Positions 1-9,752 of a stretch of DNA of 19,659 nucleotides are shown one piece after another. A program made the position numbers and the translations under genes. Where the stretch lies: contig JADGJL010000251.1 in the NCBI GenBank assembly GCA_027600665.1, positions 1 to 19,659 of the forward strand, in the 5' to 3' direction. The notes under the pieces were generated by a model. The model saw only the letters and a list, made by a program, of their open reading frames with translations. It was not told where the DNA came from and did not search any database. The stretch comes from Irineochytrium annulatum (taxonomy: Eukaryota; Chytridiomycota; Chytridiomycetes; Chytridiales; Chytridiaceae). Positions within the stretch are counted from its first letter, which is position 1. The number at the start of each line of letters is the position of its first letter.

Positions 1-77
1 GGGTGGAAGAGGCGGAGGGTCGAGGAAGGATGGGGGTGGTGGAGGGGGTGGAAGAGGCGGAGGGTCAAGGAAGGATG
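1..77. repeat. 45-bp period tandem repeat, two partial copies
   Basis: Positions 1-32 and 46-77 are identical except for one G/A difference. The spacing is 45 bp, equal to 15 codons, so the repeat preserves a reading frame. The first copy starts at the window edge, so more copies may lie to the left. Confidence 0.8.
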
Positions 78-124
78 AAGGAGCGAAAAAAGGCGAAGGG
101 CAATCTCGTAGAAGAAATGTATAA
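2..124 (+). CDS. 3' end of a Gly/Arg-rich (RGG-like) protein, partial
   Basis: The reading frame enters from the left edge and ends at TAA 122-124. It encodes about 40 residues: two copies of a 15-residue block beginning GGRGGGSRKD, then a basic tail ending SRRRNV. Gly/Arg-rich tails of this kind occur in RNA-binding proteins such as fibrillarin and Lsm/Sm proteins, but the identity cannot be told from the tail. The only base that differs between the two 32-bp repeat copies (position 22 against 67) is synonymous in this frame (TCG/TCA, both Ser). In the next frame it would change Arg to Gln, which favours this frame over the longer one that runs on to about 284. After the stop the DNA turns AT-rich. 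The gene would be convergent with the carotenoid oxygenase. It could instead be non-coding minisatellite DNA. Confidence 0.5.
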   Translation, partial: GGRGGGSRKDGGGGGGGRGGGSRKDEGAKKGEGQSRRRNV

Positions 125-431
125 AAAGTTATTGCATATTGTTCATTATAATTTGAGCTGGTCGCGAACTGATGACAGCGAAATGGCTTATTGTACAGAT
201 ATTGGGTTGGATGTACAATGTAATTCGGAAGGAAGGTGCTGGAGGGAAAGTTCAGAAAGTGTAAAGCTCGATGGCAGTTATTGACTGGTTTTTTTTTTCC
301 CCCTACGCTTGACGAACATTTGCTCAAACCAAACAATGATATTACGTAAAATTGCCGGCTTTTACAAGATGGTGGAAAAGAAAAAACATTCTGCACAAAA
401 GTCTAACTTAGACACCCCGTCCCAAGTAGCG
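125..431. other. Intergenic, convergent 3' flanks
   Basis: This stretch lies between the RGG-like tail and the stop of the carotenoid oxygenase. It is AT-richer than the flanking genes and contains a T10C5 homopolymer run at 289-303. I see no convincing gene, RNA or canonical AATAAA signal. Confidence 0.5.
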
Positions 432-2392
432 TCACTCCCGCACAACTGAACCTTCCGCATTCGAGTGGAAGTTGCCATGGAAGCCGAAAGGCACGACTCT
501 CCCCATCTCGGCCCTTGCTACCTCCTTCATGGTCGTCGGGTCCAGAAGCAACAACATACTCTCAGCATCCTTCCCTTCCTTGGCGCCTTTCAATATCACG
601 CTTACAAGCACGCCGTCCCCTTCCTCCGTACCACCTGGCCTCGGCACAAATACGGGCTCCCCAGGAAAGCAGTCCTTCTCATACCACACCTTGTGGCTCG
701 CGCTCGTGACGCCGTCCCCGCACTTGGACGTGTCGAACCGGACCAGGCAGTCAAAGATCCTAGGCCGGACGGACCCGCGCCTCACGTGCTCAGCCTCCTC
801 GGCGGCAACCTTCTCCGCGAGCTCAGGGACGGTGACCGACAACGAGGTGCCGTAGCAAATGCTATGCTCCTTGCGGTGCCACGCCGGGTGGTACCGCGGC
901 AACTCCATGTGCACCTCCGTCAGCCTCCGGACCTCAGCCTGAGGGACCTTCAGCGCCGCCCGCGCCGCATTCGACGCCACGAACACACCGGCGTCCACGC
1001 AACCGGGGCTCGTCTTGCGCGCCGTCGAGACGTTCCTGAGCGTGTACCGCGTCAGAACGGGCAGGAAGTGGAGCTCCCCGCGGCGCAACGACTCCAGGTA
1101 CAGCTCCTTGACGAAGTTTCCCGAGTCCGCAACGGGGACGTCGATGACCACGTCGTCAGTGCCCACGACGTCCCAGGCGTTGATGACGTGAAAGCCGAAG
1201 GACGCGGGCGCCTCGTACGTCGCCACGTGCTCCCCACTCGCGCGGCTCACAACGCACCAAAGGAGCGGCTTCTTGCTGTTGAACGTGAGGGTCTCGGCAA
1301 AGTTCTGGGACCAGAGGAAGGAGAAGATGTCGGTGGAGTACGGCCAGAAGGGGAAAATAACGTATTTGTCCGTGAGGGCGAAAGAGTGGATGTAGGAGAG
1401 AGTCACGCGGGGCAGGGTCAGGAGTAGGTCGCCGGATGGGTTCGACTGGGAGATTTTGATGACGCGAAAGGTGGCCTCCTTGCCAAACTCGGAGACGAAG
1501 TTGAAATACTCGCCCGTCGAGGCGTCGAAGTGGCCATGGGCGGCGGCGCCCTGGCCGGAGAATTGGGGATTGATCTTCCTGTCTATTCGAGATAGTGTCA
1601 GAAAAAGATTAGGGAGGGGAAGAAGTGAACGTACACGAGAACACGCGCAGGGGCTCCAGCGTGACAGGGTCAAGCTCCTGCAAGCTCGCCATGTCACTCT
1701 TTACAACGATGTTCCTCGGTCCGCGCGTCTGGTCCTCGTTCTTCCCCAGCACTGCCCTGGCACCCACAGTCTCCAGCGGAAAATTGGTTGAGATCGTGAC
1801 GCCGACATTAGTCTCATCGGCACCGCGGAACTTCTCGACGTTGCCAGTGAGCGTGGTCACGAAAGTGAACATGCGGCCGAAGAAGGTCTTGCAGGGATCC
1901 TTTTGACCAAACGTGATGCTCGTGGCGCCGTTGTTGGCGAGGTGGCGCTCGACGCCCTTCGCCGTCGCGCGGGACATATAGGTCACCTTACCATTGGGCA
2001 TGACTGAGAACTTATGCTAATAACAAAAGCGGTAAGTATAATGACACTGGGTGCATGGTTGAGGGCGCGTAGTTGATACGCGCTGGCTCCAAGAAAGATT
2101 ATCATCCATCCTGTAAGCCCCCGTCTGTGCCTTATGGAATACCCACAATTTGAGTCAACCCATCAAACCAGTGCGAGATCTCGTGCGTGTTCTTCCCGGT
2201 CTTGGCCTTCCCGTCCTTGGTCATCGGTACCGAGAACACGCTCGGCGCGCACCTGTATAGGTGACCCGCGAACCAGCTCGGGATCGCGCCGGATACTTTC
2301 ATCTCGATGGGCTCGATCTGCTCCTCCGCGTTGCGGAAGCCCGCGTCGTAGCTTTGCACCATAGCTGCATGGGATTCGTCTGTGAGGTTCAT
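432..2392 (-). CDS. Carotenoid cleavage oxygenase (RPE65/CCD/BCO family)
   Basis: Exons on the minus strand are 2392-2147, 2016-1635 and 1582-432, giving 592 residues. Introns are 2017-2146 (130 bp) and 1583-1634 (52 bp). This is a non-heme Fe(II) dioxygenase that cleaves carotenoid double bonds to apocarotenals or retinal. Candidates for the four iron-binding His are all present: His225 in AAAHGHFD, His275 in YIHSF, His341 in FGFHVINAWD and His578 in PFGFHGNFH. The N-terminus has the family opening IEPIEMKVSGAIPSWFAGHL, and joining exons 1 and 2 rebuilds HWFDGLTQIHKF, which fixes that splice. The second splice rebuilds RVFSYRKINP. Length fits fungal family members. No signal peptide is evident. 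Whether it cuts beta-carotene centrally (15,15') or uses another substrate cannot be read from the sequence. An SDR gene lies divergently upstream. Confidence 0.93.
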
Positions 2393-2863
2393 GGCGGTGG
2401 GCCTACTTGGGAGATTTTAAACCGTCAGAGAAGCCGTCCAAGAGGAAGACGTACATGATCAGGGTACGACGTTGGCGGGGGATCGATGTTGTGGTGTAGT
2501 GGCGATAACAATCCACAGCTCCCTTTTTTAAGTCGAAGTGGAGCGGAGATACCAATTTGTCCATTCCGCATGGACAGACGGGTCCGACTTATGCAGTGTC
2601 CCTGACAAGTATGGGCAGCAGCCCACATGCTTAAACAGCAGTGGAGTACGCCTGCAACGAGATTCAACAGCCGGCCACCACGGCCGCCGACCTCGTCAGC
2701 ACCGGATCCTTTGTCCTGTGCCGCGTGCTGGACGAGACGGCCGATGCCCCGCGCGCAGCAGCAGCCGGGCCGTTGATTAAGGCTGCCGATCCTGTCCGGG
2801 AGTGAGTTATGGAAGTTGTAATTGCAACACAGTTTAAATATCAAAGACCGATTCTCAACGAAA
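2393..2863. promoter_or_regulatory. Divergent promoter region between carotenoid oxygenase and SDR
   Basis: The 471 bp between the two start codons must hold the promoters of both genes. An AT-rich TTTAAATAT-like stretch lies at about 2833-2841, just upstream of the SDR ATG. A coding-like fragment sits inside it (2641-2805, listed separately), so the true regulatory DNA may be shorter. I found no clear operator-like inverted repeat. Confidence 0.45.
2641..2805 (+). pseudogene. Orphan coding-like fragment, possible gene relic or missed exon
   Basis: An open frame of 54 codons runs from GTG 2641 to TGA 2803-2805. Its third positions are strongly G/C, like the real genes here, and its protein-like composition includes ADLVSTGSFVLCRVLDETAD. 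A TAA lies four codons upstream in the same frame, no ATG starts it, and I could not join it by plausible splice sites to an upstream exon or to the SDR. I do not recognise the protein. It could be the relic of a decayed gene, a terminal exon whose upstream exons are lost, or chance composition. Confidence 0.3.
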
Positions 2864-3819
2864 ATGTCAACATCAACCGACTTGCTCGGCTTTGCTGGAT
2901 CGCATGTTGGCATAACGGGGGCCTCTGGGGGCGTGGGCGTTCCGACTGCCCGCGCATTCCTCGAGGCCGGCGCCGTTGTGTCGTTGCAATACAACCTGCA
3001 GAGAAGCAACTTGAAGTCCTTACTCGACGAGTTCCCCGATCGAGGTTTACTCATTTGAGAATGTTTTGTGAAGGTCTTCTTGTAACCCGCTTATTAGTCA
3101 TCGCTATCTCATGCGATGTCACGAACGAGGAGCAGGTTGCTGACTTCATGCTGAAGGCCGTCGGCCGCTTCGGCGTCATGTCCACCCTTATCGTTTCCCA
3201 CGGAATCTGGCCTCCTGACGACGTGATGCTGAAGGACATGCCACTCGAGCGATGGAGGAACACAATGGCGGTCAACCTCGACGGAACATTCTTGTTTTGC
3301 CGCGACTACATGAAGCAACTGGACCAGGGACTCAGGTTCCATATCACTTACGCTTGTATAAAACGTTTCCCCCGATGTGCTGAACGAGCGAGTGGTGAAT
3401 TTAGGTCGGCGGACGTGCAGCAGCTTCGGAACGTTGCGATCGTGCTCGTCGGGTCTACGGCCGGCAAATTTGGGGAGGCCCTACACGCCGACTACAGCTG
3501 TACAAAGTCGGCCATGATGTACGGGCTTACGCTCTCGCTCAAGAACGAGATCGTGAAGATACACCCGCGCGGGCGCGTGAACACGGTGTCTCCTGGGTGG
3601 ATTCGCACGCCGATGGCCGCCAGGGCGATGGAGGATAAGTCAGTCCTATATCAGGCGCTTGCGAGCTCGCCGCTAAAAAAGGTGTCTGAGCCGGAGGATG
3701 TGGCGAGGGCGATTTTATTCCTGGCGTCGGAGTCGATGGCGGGGAACATTACGGGAATAAGTTTAGATGTCAATGCGGGGATGGAGGGGCGCGTGCTTAA
3801 CGAGATGGGCGATTTTTAG
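2864..3819 (+). CDS. Short-chain dehydrogenase/reductase (classical SDR, FabG-like)
   Basis: Exons are 2864-3044, 3098-3335 and 3405-3819, giving 277 residues. Introns are 3045-3097 (53 bp) and 3336-3404 (69 bp). It is an NAD(P)-dependent oxidoreductase with a Rossmann fold. The cofactor motif TGASGGVG lies at 18-25. The catalytic residues are Ser157 (VGSTAG) and Tyr170/Lys174 (YSCTK), followed by the PGWIRTPM loop and a classical C-terminus (ITGISLDVNAG). The usual NNAG motif is replaced by VSHG. Splicing of the first intron rebuilds FPDRVIAISCDVTNEEQV, the expected beta3 segment. ATG 2864 was chosen because it sits just ahead of the first beta strand. The second intron is a multiple of three with no in-frame stop, so retention would add 23 residues. 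The substrate is unknown; its position beside a carotenoid oxygenase suggests an apocarotenoid or retinoid, by inference only. Confidence 0.9.
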
Positions 3820-4281
3820 AATAGATATCCTGGCGTCTATCCTTAAACTTTCTATTAAGTTAACTGATATTTTTTTGCATAGTATTTTTGCCCGTTTCGG
3901 TTGTCTTCTTTTTATTGGTTTTGTGTTGTCTGCTGCCGGCCGTCATGCAAGGTAGCATGCATGTCGCTATTACAACGATTGCATTATTGTTTGTCTACTT
4001 TGAAGGGGAGAAAGATCGTATAGAAACATAAAGTACGAAATTAAGAAGCGTTAAAGCCTTTAAGCGGCGGCAAACGTCGTCTTCTTCTCGAGAACAGCAC
4101 TCATCAGAATATATCGAGTTCGGTCCCATCTCTCGTTTACTTAAAAATGCCCGCAATCACAACCCTGGGCTTATAGCACCCACTCAGACTCGCCAAAAAT
4201 TATGGGGTAAATAACGAAGAGAGGAGGCAAAACAAGGAAAACGTGACAGCAAAGAATGAGAACCCCGATTGCGGCGGCCTG
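3820..4281. other. Convergent intergenic region
   Basis: This AT-rich stretch lies between the stop codons of the SDR (+) and the ABC transporter (-). Both 3' UTRs must lie here. I see no open frame with coding character, no tRNA-like fold and no obvious repeat. Confidence 0.6.
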
Positions 4282-7200
4282 CTAATGGTCATTCGCGAGC
4301 TGGAAGAAAATCGAACTTTCGTTTGAAAGGAGTTCCTTAGGCGACCCAAACTCAGCCAGAGAACCTTTTTCCAGTACTAGGATCTTATCATAGTTGATCA
4401 CGGTGTTGATGCCTGCCAAAAGAGGGTTTGTGGGTCAGACACAACGCCAACACATTGAAGACATGGCGAATACACTCACGATGCGCGATTGTAATCACCG
4501 AGCAGTCGGCAAATTCCGTCATGATGATCCTTTGGATGACCTCATCCAACTCCATGTCCACCGACGCCGTCGCCTCGTCCAGAATCACTACTTTTGAACC
4601 CCTTATCAAAGCCCTTGCCAAACAGATCAGCTGCTGTTGGCCAACGGAGAAGTTGCTGCCCTCCTCATTTACGGCCGCGTCAAGGCCCCTTCCCATGCCA
4701 GCCACAACTTCCTTCAGCGTGACCTTCTCTAACGCGGACCATAAGGCAGCGTCATCGGCTGCAAGTTCTTCGGGGTCGAGGTTCTCGCGGATCGTCCCGG
4801 TAAAAAGGAAGCTCTCCTGCGGGACGATGGCAAGGCGGGAGCGAAGCATCGGAAGCGAAATCGTTGAGATGTCGAGGCCGTCAATGCGGATTGCGCCCTG
4901 CTCGCCAGTGGTAGTCGGCGGGGTGAGGTCCACAAGGCGAAGAAGCGCCTGAGCGAGGGAAGACTTCCCGGCACCAGTTCGGCCAACTAAAAGAAATTAG
5001 CACACGTGCTGCTTAAAGGCTCACGCTATATCAAACAATTCTTACCAACGCCGATCTTCTCCCCGGACCGTATAGTAAACGACAAATGATTCAAAGCTAA
5101 GTCAAGTCCCTCCCTGTACCTCAGACACACGTTTTCGAACTCGACGACGCCCTCAGCAGGCCACTTGGCATCAATGTCATCTCTCCCCTTCCAGTCTTCG
5201 GCCGGGAGATCAAGGTACTGCTTAAGCCTCTCGGCAGAGACAAGATCGGTTTGGAACGTTCCAAGCTGGGTCATCATAACGGAGGTCTCCTGCATGATGA
5301 CAAGAATGGTACTAACAGCCAATGCGACGGCGGTGGCCGACAACGAGCCTGCGAGCGAAACGGCCAGGAGGCAGCTGGCGAAAATGACGCCCACGGAGAG
5401 CACGCCGATCCAGACCGAAAACCATCTGTTGGCAGAGTAGTACATCAGGAGCGCGCTCTGCAGCCGGTCCTGGTTCGCCTCGTTCTTGGAGATAGCCTCC
5501 TTCTCCAGCCCGTACGCTTTCACGGAGTCGATCCCATCCAGAGTTTCGTCCACGTGGGACCAAATCATCGCTCCGAAGACGCCCTTGAACCGTAGGTAGC
5601 CGATCGACGCGGGCACGTACAGTCTCATCACTATCGCGCAGAGGACGCCCGCCACCACGAGCACGACCGAGAAGACCGGGATGCTGATGAGCGTTGGCAG
5701 AACGTTGACGATCACGCCTGCGAGCGCGAAGATCATGTCGTAGAACGAGTCCGGCAGGCCGACGTCGATGCCTGCCAGGTCGTTGCTGAGGCGGTTCATG
5801 ATTCTCCCCGCTGGCGTGACCGTGAAGAACGACATTGGCATTTTAAGGAGGTGGGACAGGAGGGTGTCGTGTATGTGGCTCCCGGCGCGGATGGACATAA
5901 GGCAGAGGAACAGCCCACCCGCGAGCGGGTAAAGCACGACGTAGGCTAGGACGAGGAGCGCATAGATCTTGAAGTACCTCATGACGGTTGCCTGGGACAT
6001 GTCCGGGTCGTTCGTCCAGTTCTGAAGCCAATATCGAGAGCCGAGGTTGACGCCCTCGGAGACGCAGATCCCGAGCAGGAGAAACACGAAGAGCCCGAGC
6101 GAGCAGGCCCGAAGGTACATCATCAGCACGGAGAGGTTGAACGTCCCCTCCTCCACCTCCTCATCCTCGATCAGCGGTGTCGTGACATTCTCCGAAATGC
6201 TCACATCACCCAATAGGGCCATCTTATCATCGTCCGCCACATCGCTTACCGTCACCCGATCGCTCTTGTCCCCGTCACTCTCCTCGTCCCTCTTCGTCCC
6301 CTCCTCGCCCTTCACACTGTCAGTGTCGGCGCCCTCCTTCGTCAGCCCTTTTGGGACCTTCCCCTTCTCCGTCAACTCCGCATAGGTGCCCTCAGCGACC
6401 ACACTCCCCGCCTCCATCACGTACGCCACCCGAACCTCCTCCAAGAACCTCACCGCGTGAGTTACGAGGACCCTCGTGCGATCCGCAAGCAGGCCCCGCG
6501 GCGATAACACATTCTCATATATGTGTGCGGCCACCCGCCGATCAACGGCCGACAGCACGTCGTCGAACAGGTAGATGTCCGCGTCCCCGTACACGGCCCT
6601 CGCGAGCGCGACGCGCTGCCTCTGGCCGCCCGATAGGTTTCCCCCGCGCTCCCCGATTTCGGTCCGGTCGCCGTCCGGCAGGGCCGCCAGGTCCGCCCTC
6701 AGCGCGCACGCGTCCATCACGCGCTCGTATCGCGGCAAATCGAACGGCCGGCCAAGAAGAATGTTGTCGCGGAGCGTCGACTGAAATATCCACGGCTTCT
6801 GGGAGACGTAGGCGACTGTGCCGCCAATCGAGACACTGCCGGAGACGTGCTGCATTTGCCCGAGGAGAGCGGAGAGGAGTGACGATTTTCCGGAGCCGAC
6901 GGGGCCGAGCACACCGATGAAGTCGGAGCCATGAATGTCGACCGAGATGTTGGAGAGGGTGAACGGCATTGTCGATTTCGTCTCGTCGCCAGGCTTGCCG
7001 TCGGAGCCGTCCGAATTCTCTTCGGGTGCGGCCGTGGTGCCCCAGGTGAAGGAAGCTCTCTCCATCGAGACGCTGCCGGCCTTGCCAGCCTGTTGGATGT
7101 AGGTCTCGAGCTCGGGCTCTCTGAGAAATTCCACGACACGCCTGACGCAAGTCCAAGAGACGGCGATTGATGGCAACGTAGGGGCTGTAAGAAATAACGG

Positions 7201-9290
7201 AGCATTAGTTATTATCTTCACCGAAGCGAACCAGAGTAAAAAAAACGATCAAAGTCTCACCAAGCTCCACGAGCGGCGCCTTTAAAAGATTGAAGATGGC
7301 AAACGACACAAACACCCTAGTAACATCTAGGGGTTGACCCGCCGGCGCAATAGCAATGTAGACTCCGATGGTTACGACGAATATAATAAGAGGCGGAAGG
7401 TTGCCGAGGATAACCGCGATCATTTCGCCCACGCGTCTAATGAACAGGTATTTGAGCTCGGTGCTGCGCAGGCCTTTAAGCTGGGAGTAAGGAAAGTACA
7501 CTGGTAAGTACCTGACCCCGTGTCTTCTTTTCCACCACATGCTCACCTTTTTCATAAAATACTTCTCCCAGGCGTTCATCTTAACGACCTTGATCGCATT
7601 CATGACCTCGGTCGTAAGCGCTAGTCTCTCGTCCATGATCTCGAATTGTTTGTCGCTCCATTTGCCCACGAACGACGCGTTCGCCGACTGCGCGGGGCCT
7701 AGCATCAGGACCAAGACAATCATGGCGATAACAGCGTACGACAGCTGCATCCATAGCAGCACGATGGCCACAACGAGTTGGATGATGATGGCGACCACCT
7801 GGGGCAGGTTCGCGGCCAGGAAGCCAGTCTCCATCGCGTCGTTCGACATGAGGTTCGACACGTTGCCCGTGCTGTTCTCGACCCTCGACGACGGCGCCAA
7901 CCGGAGGGACTTCTTGAACACGACTGCGGTCGTGGCAACCTTCCAGCGGTAGTAGAGAAGCCAAGAGAGCTGGGAGCCCCAAACGTTGATAACCGTGGAA
8001 AGGAGGCCGACGAGGAAGATTCCAAGCGCAATGATGTAACCTGTCGAGCGCGGCTGCGGAGTTGGCGTGGAGTACGAGAGGACGTAGTTAATGAGAGTGT
8101 CGAGGAGCATAGGTTGAACGAGGACCAGGACGGAGGCAATGACTTTGAAGCCCTGTGGATACGCGTCGGTCAGGTTAACGTGAAGTAATATTTCTGTTGG
8201 AAATGCGACGACTTACGACGGCAGCGGACGACATAAGCATTTGCGAGCGGACAAGGGCAACGAAGAGACCCAACGGGCTGTTGGTTATTGACAAAGCAGC
8301 ATTTAGATTTCAGCGTTGACAGCAATCAGAATAATAACGAATGGACAACAATTACCTCAACGCTATCCCAGCAGCCACACTTTTCTCCAACTCCTGGGTT
8401 AAACGATCATCGCACCTCCCGGTCGATTCTTCAATGTCCAGATCCCACACATCGTCTGGGTTTTCCGCGACCAGCGTCCTCCGTCTCGCTGCCAGCAGCT
8501 TCCCCCAAATGAACCCAAACGACGCATACGTCAGCAAGCCGCACCTCTGCAGCGGGTTACACCTCTTCCCGTCCACGGCGGCCTCAACGGGCATGAACTC
8601 TTGGATGAGGACCAACACCAGCGCGCTCGCGAGAATGCCCACGGTCTCGAGGAGGGCCCGGCTGTCGGCGCCGCCGGATAGCGTGATAGTCCGGAGCTTC
8701 ATGATGGCCGTGATGGCGACGTAAAGCCAGAAGCAGATAATTCGTGGTGACGCGCGGAGGCCGCGCCGGTGCTGGACAAGCTGGAGGGCGAGGGCGAGAG
8801 CTTGGGAGAAGGCGAGCAGTGCATGGTAGATGTAGGGCCCTGCGGATGTTGATTGAAAGCCACGGGCAAGTGCGAGTGCCAGGGACACGAGGCCGCATGC
8901 CTTAGGGACGGCTAGTTAGCTCAAAGCAAAAATGCGAGCGCAGGAAAGAGCGTAACACACCCCCGATGCCAGCGTCCATAAGATGTAAGGTTTGACTGGT
9001 TTGGGAGAGAGCTTGTTCACCGACGCGATGCCTGAAAGGAAGGCGACGGCGAACAACGAGTACGGAAGAGCGGAAATGATGCTTCGGAAAATCAGCAACA
9101 GCAACGAAAGCAAACCTTTCTATATACTCACACATCCTCGAAGCACACCGTAAAATCGGCGGGACGTGACGGGCTCACGACAGCCTGTTTTGTTGTGTTC
9201 GGTTATTGGGAGATATCTCAACGAAGTGACAAATAGCGAACGCGAACGCACCCATCCCTCCGAATCTCTGCAGAACGACGACGACGGCAT
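4282..9290 (-). CDS. ABCC/MRP-type full ABC transporter (TMD0-TMD1-NBD1-TMD2-NBD2)
   Basis: Exons on the minus strand are 9290-9252, 9184-9132, 9081-8961, 8900-8356, 8277-8217, 8152-7261, 7184-5046, 4986-4480 and 4412-4282, giving 1495 residues. The family exports glutathione, glucuronide or similar conjugates across the vacuolar or plasma membrane using ATP. The start shows the fungal ABCC opening FCRDSEGW, then DFTVCFED, then TMD0 (to about 215) and the L0 linker. NBD1 has Walker A GPVGSGKSS, Q-loop SQKPWIF, signature LSGGQRQR, Walker B LFDDVLSAVD and VTHAVRF. Asp replaces the catalytic Glu, as is typical of ABCC NBD1. NBD2 has GRTGAGKSS, PQESFLF, FSVGQQQ, VILDEATASVD and AHR, with the catalytic Glu present. 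An acidic, Ser/Thr-rich linker (about 870-955) precedes TMD2. Transport substrate and exact membrane are not readable. Confidence 0.95.
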
Positions 9291-9752
9291 TCTGTCCGCT
9301 TCTCCACTACTCTTTCGGCCACGGCGCACAGGGACGCAGGTCGTGGTGGTGACGGGTGTTCCTTATGAGCGTCATTTCTGGAGGGCTGGGCGCAACGTTG
9401 TGGCACGGCCTGGGCAAGGGGACGGGTGGAAAAGCCATGAAGGCCACGCTGGCCAGGCTACAGGCCATGCGGGCCACACTCCGATTCGAGCCCCACGTTC
9501 GCGGGTTTAACACAACCCGAACACAATGCATTTTGCCAATGGCTCAAATTTACCCTGAGGAGAGGAGTCGGGCTGGGGAATGGGCAGATAATGAAAAGGC
9601 CCATGAGGTTCGCGTTGCCAGGAACCATCATGTTTCCTAACGGGCGAATTGCATGCTTATATTGATTGAATTTGGTCAACTACATGTATATGTATTTGAA
9701 GCTGTGCTCTAATAATGATATTTAAAAACACAAATGCCCGCGGTACATCGCC
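9291..9752. promoter_or_regulatory. Upstream region of the ABCC gene and 3' flank of the esterase gene
   Basis: This 462-bp gap separates two minus-strand genes. The part next to 9290 must carry the ABCC promoter and 5' UTR; the AT-rich part near 9650-9750 probably holds the 3' UTR of the esterase. Short open frames exist on both strands, but none has motifs or codon bias I can support. No TATA box is clear enough to call. Confidence 0.45.

Noticed and set aside
3..284. 93-residue plus-strand frame at the left edge
   Set aside because: The repeat difference is non-synonymous in this frame, and the frame runs far into AT-rich DNA without coding bias. The overlapping Gly/Arg frame ending at 124 explains the data better.
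465..1427. 320-residue plus-strand open frame opposite the carotenoid oxygenase
   Set aside because: It is the antisense shadow of the GC-rich last exon. It has Arg/Val/Gly-heavy composition and no family motif, while the minus strand carries all the CCD motifs.
2425..3054. 209-residue minus-strand open frame across the SDR promoter
   Set aside because: It overlaps SDR exon 1 on the opposite strand, has no recognisable motif, and its protein is an unlikely Cys/Arg/His mix.
6351..6920. 189-residue plus-strand frame opposite NBD1 of the ABC transporter
   Set aside because: It is an Arg/Pro-rich antisense shadow; the minus strand encodes intact Walker, signature and H-loop motifs across the same bases.
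9478..9515. Sequence resembling a tRNA T-loop (TTCGA-like)
   Set aside because: The flanking bases do not form a five-pair stem, and no acceptor, D or anticodon arms can be built around it.
9166..9679. Several 60-114 residue open frames on both strands in the ABCC/esterase gap
   Set aside because: They overlap one another, lack motifs, and the first of them covers ABCC exon 1 and its first intron.
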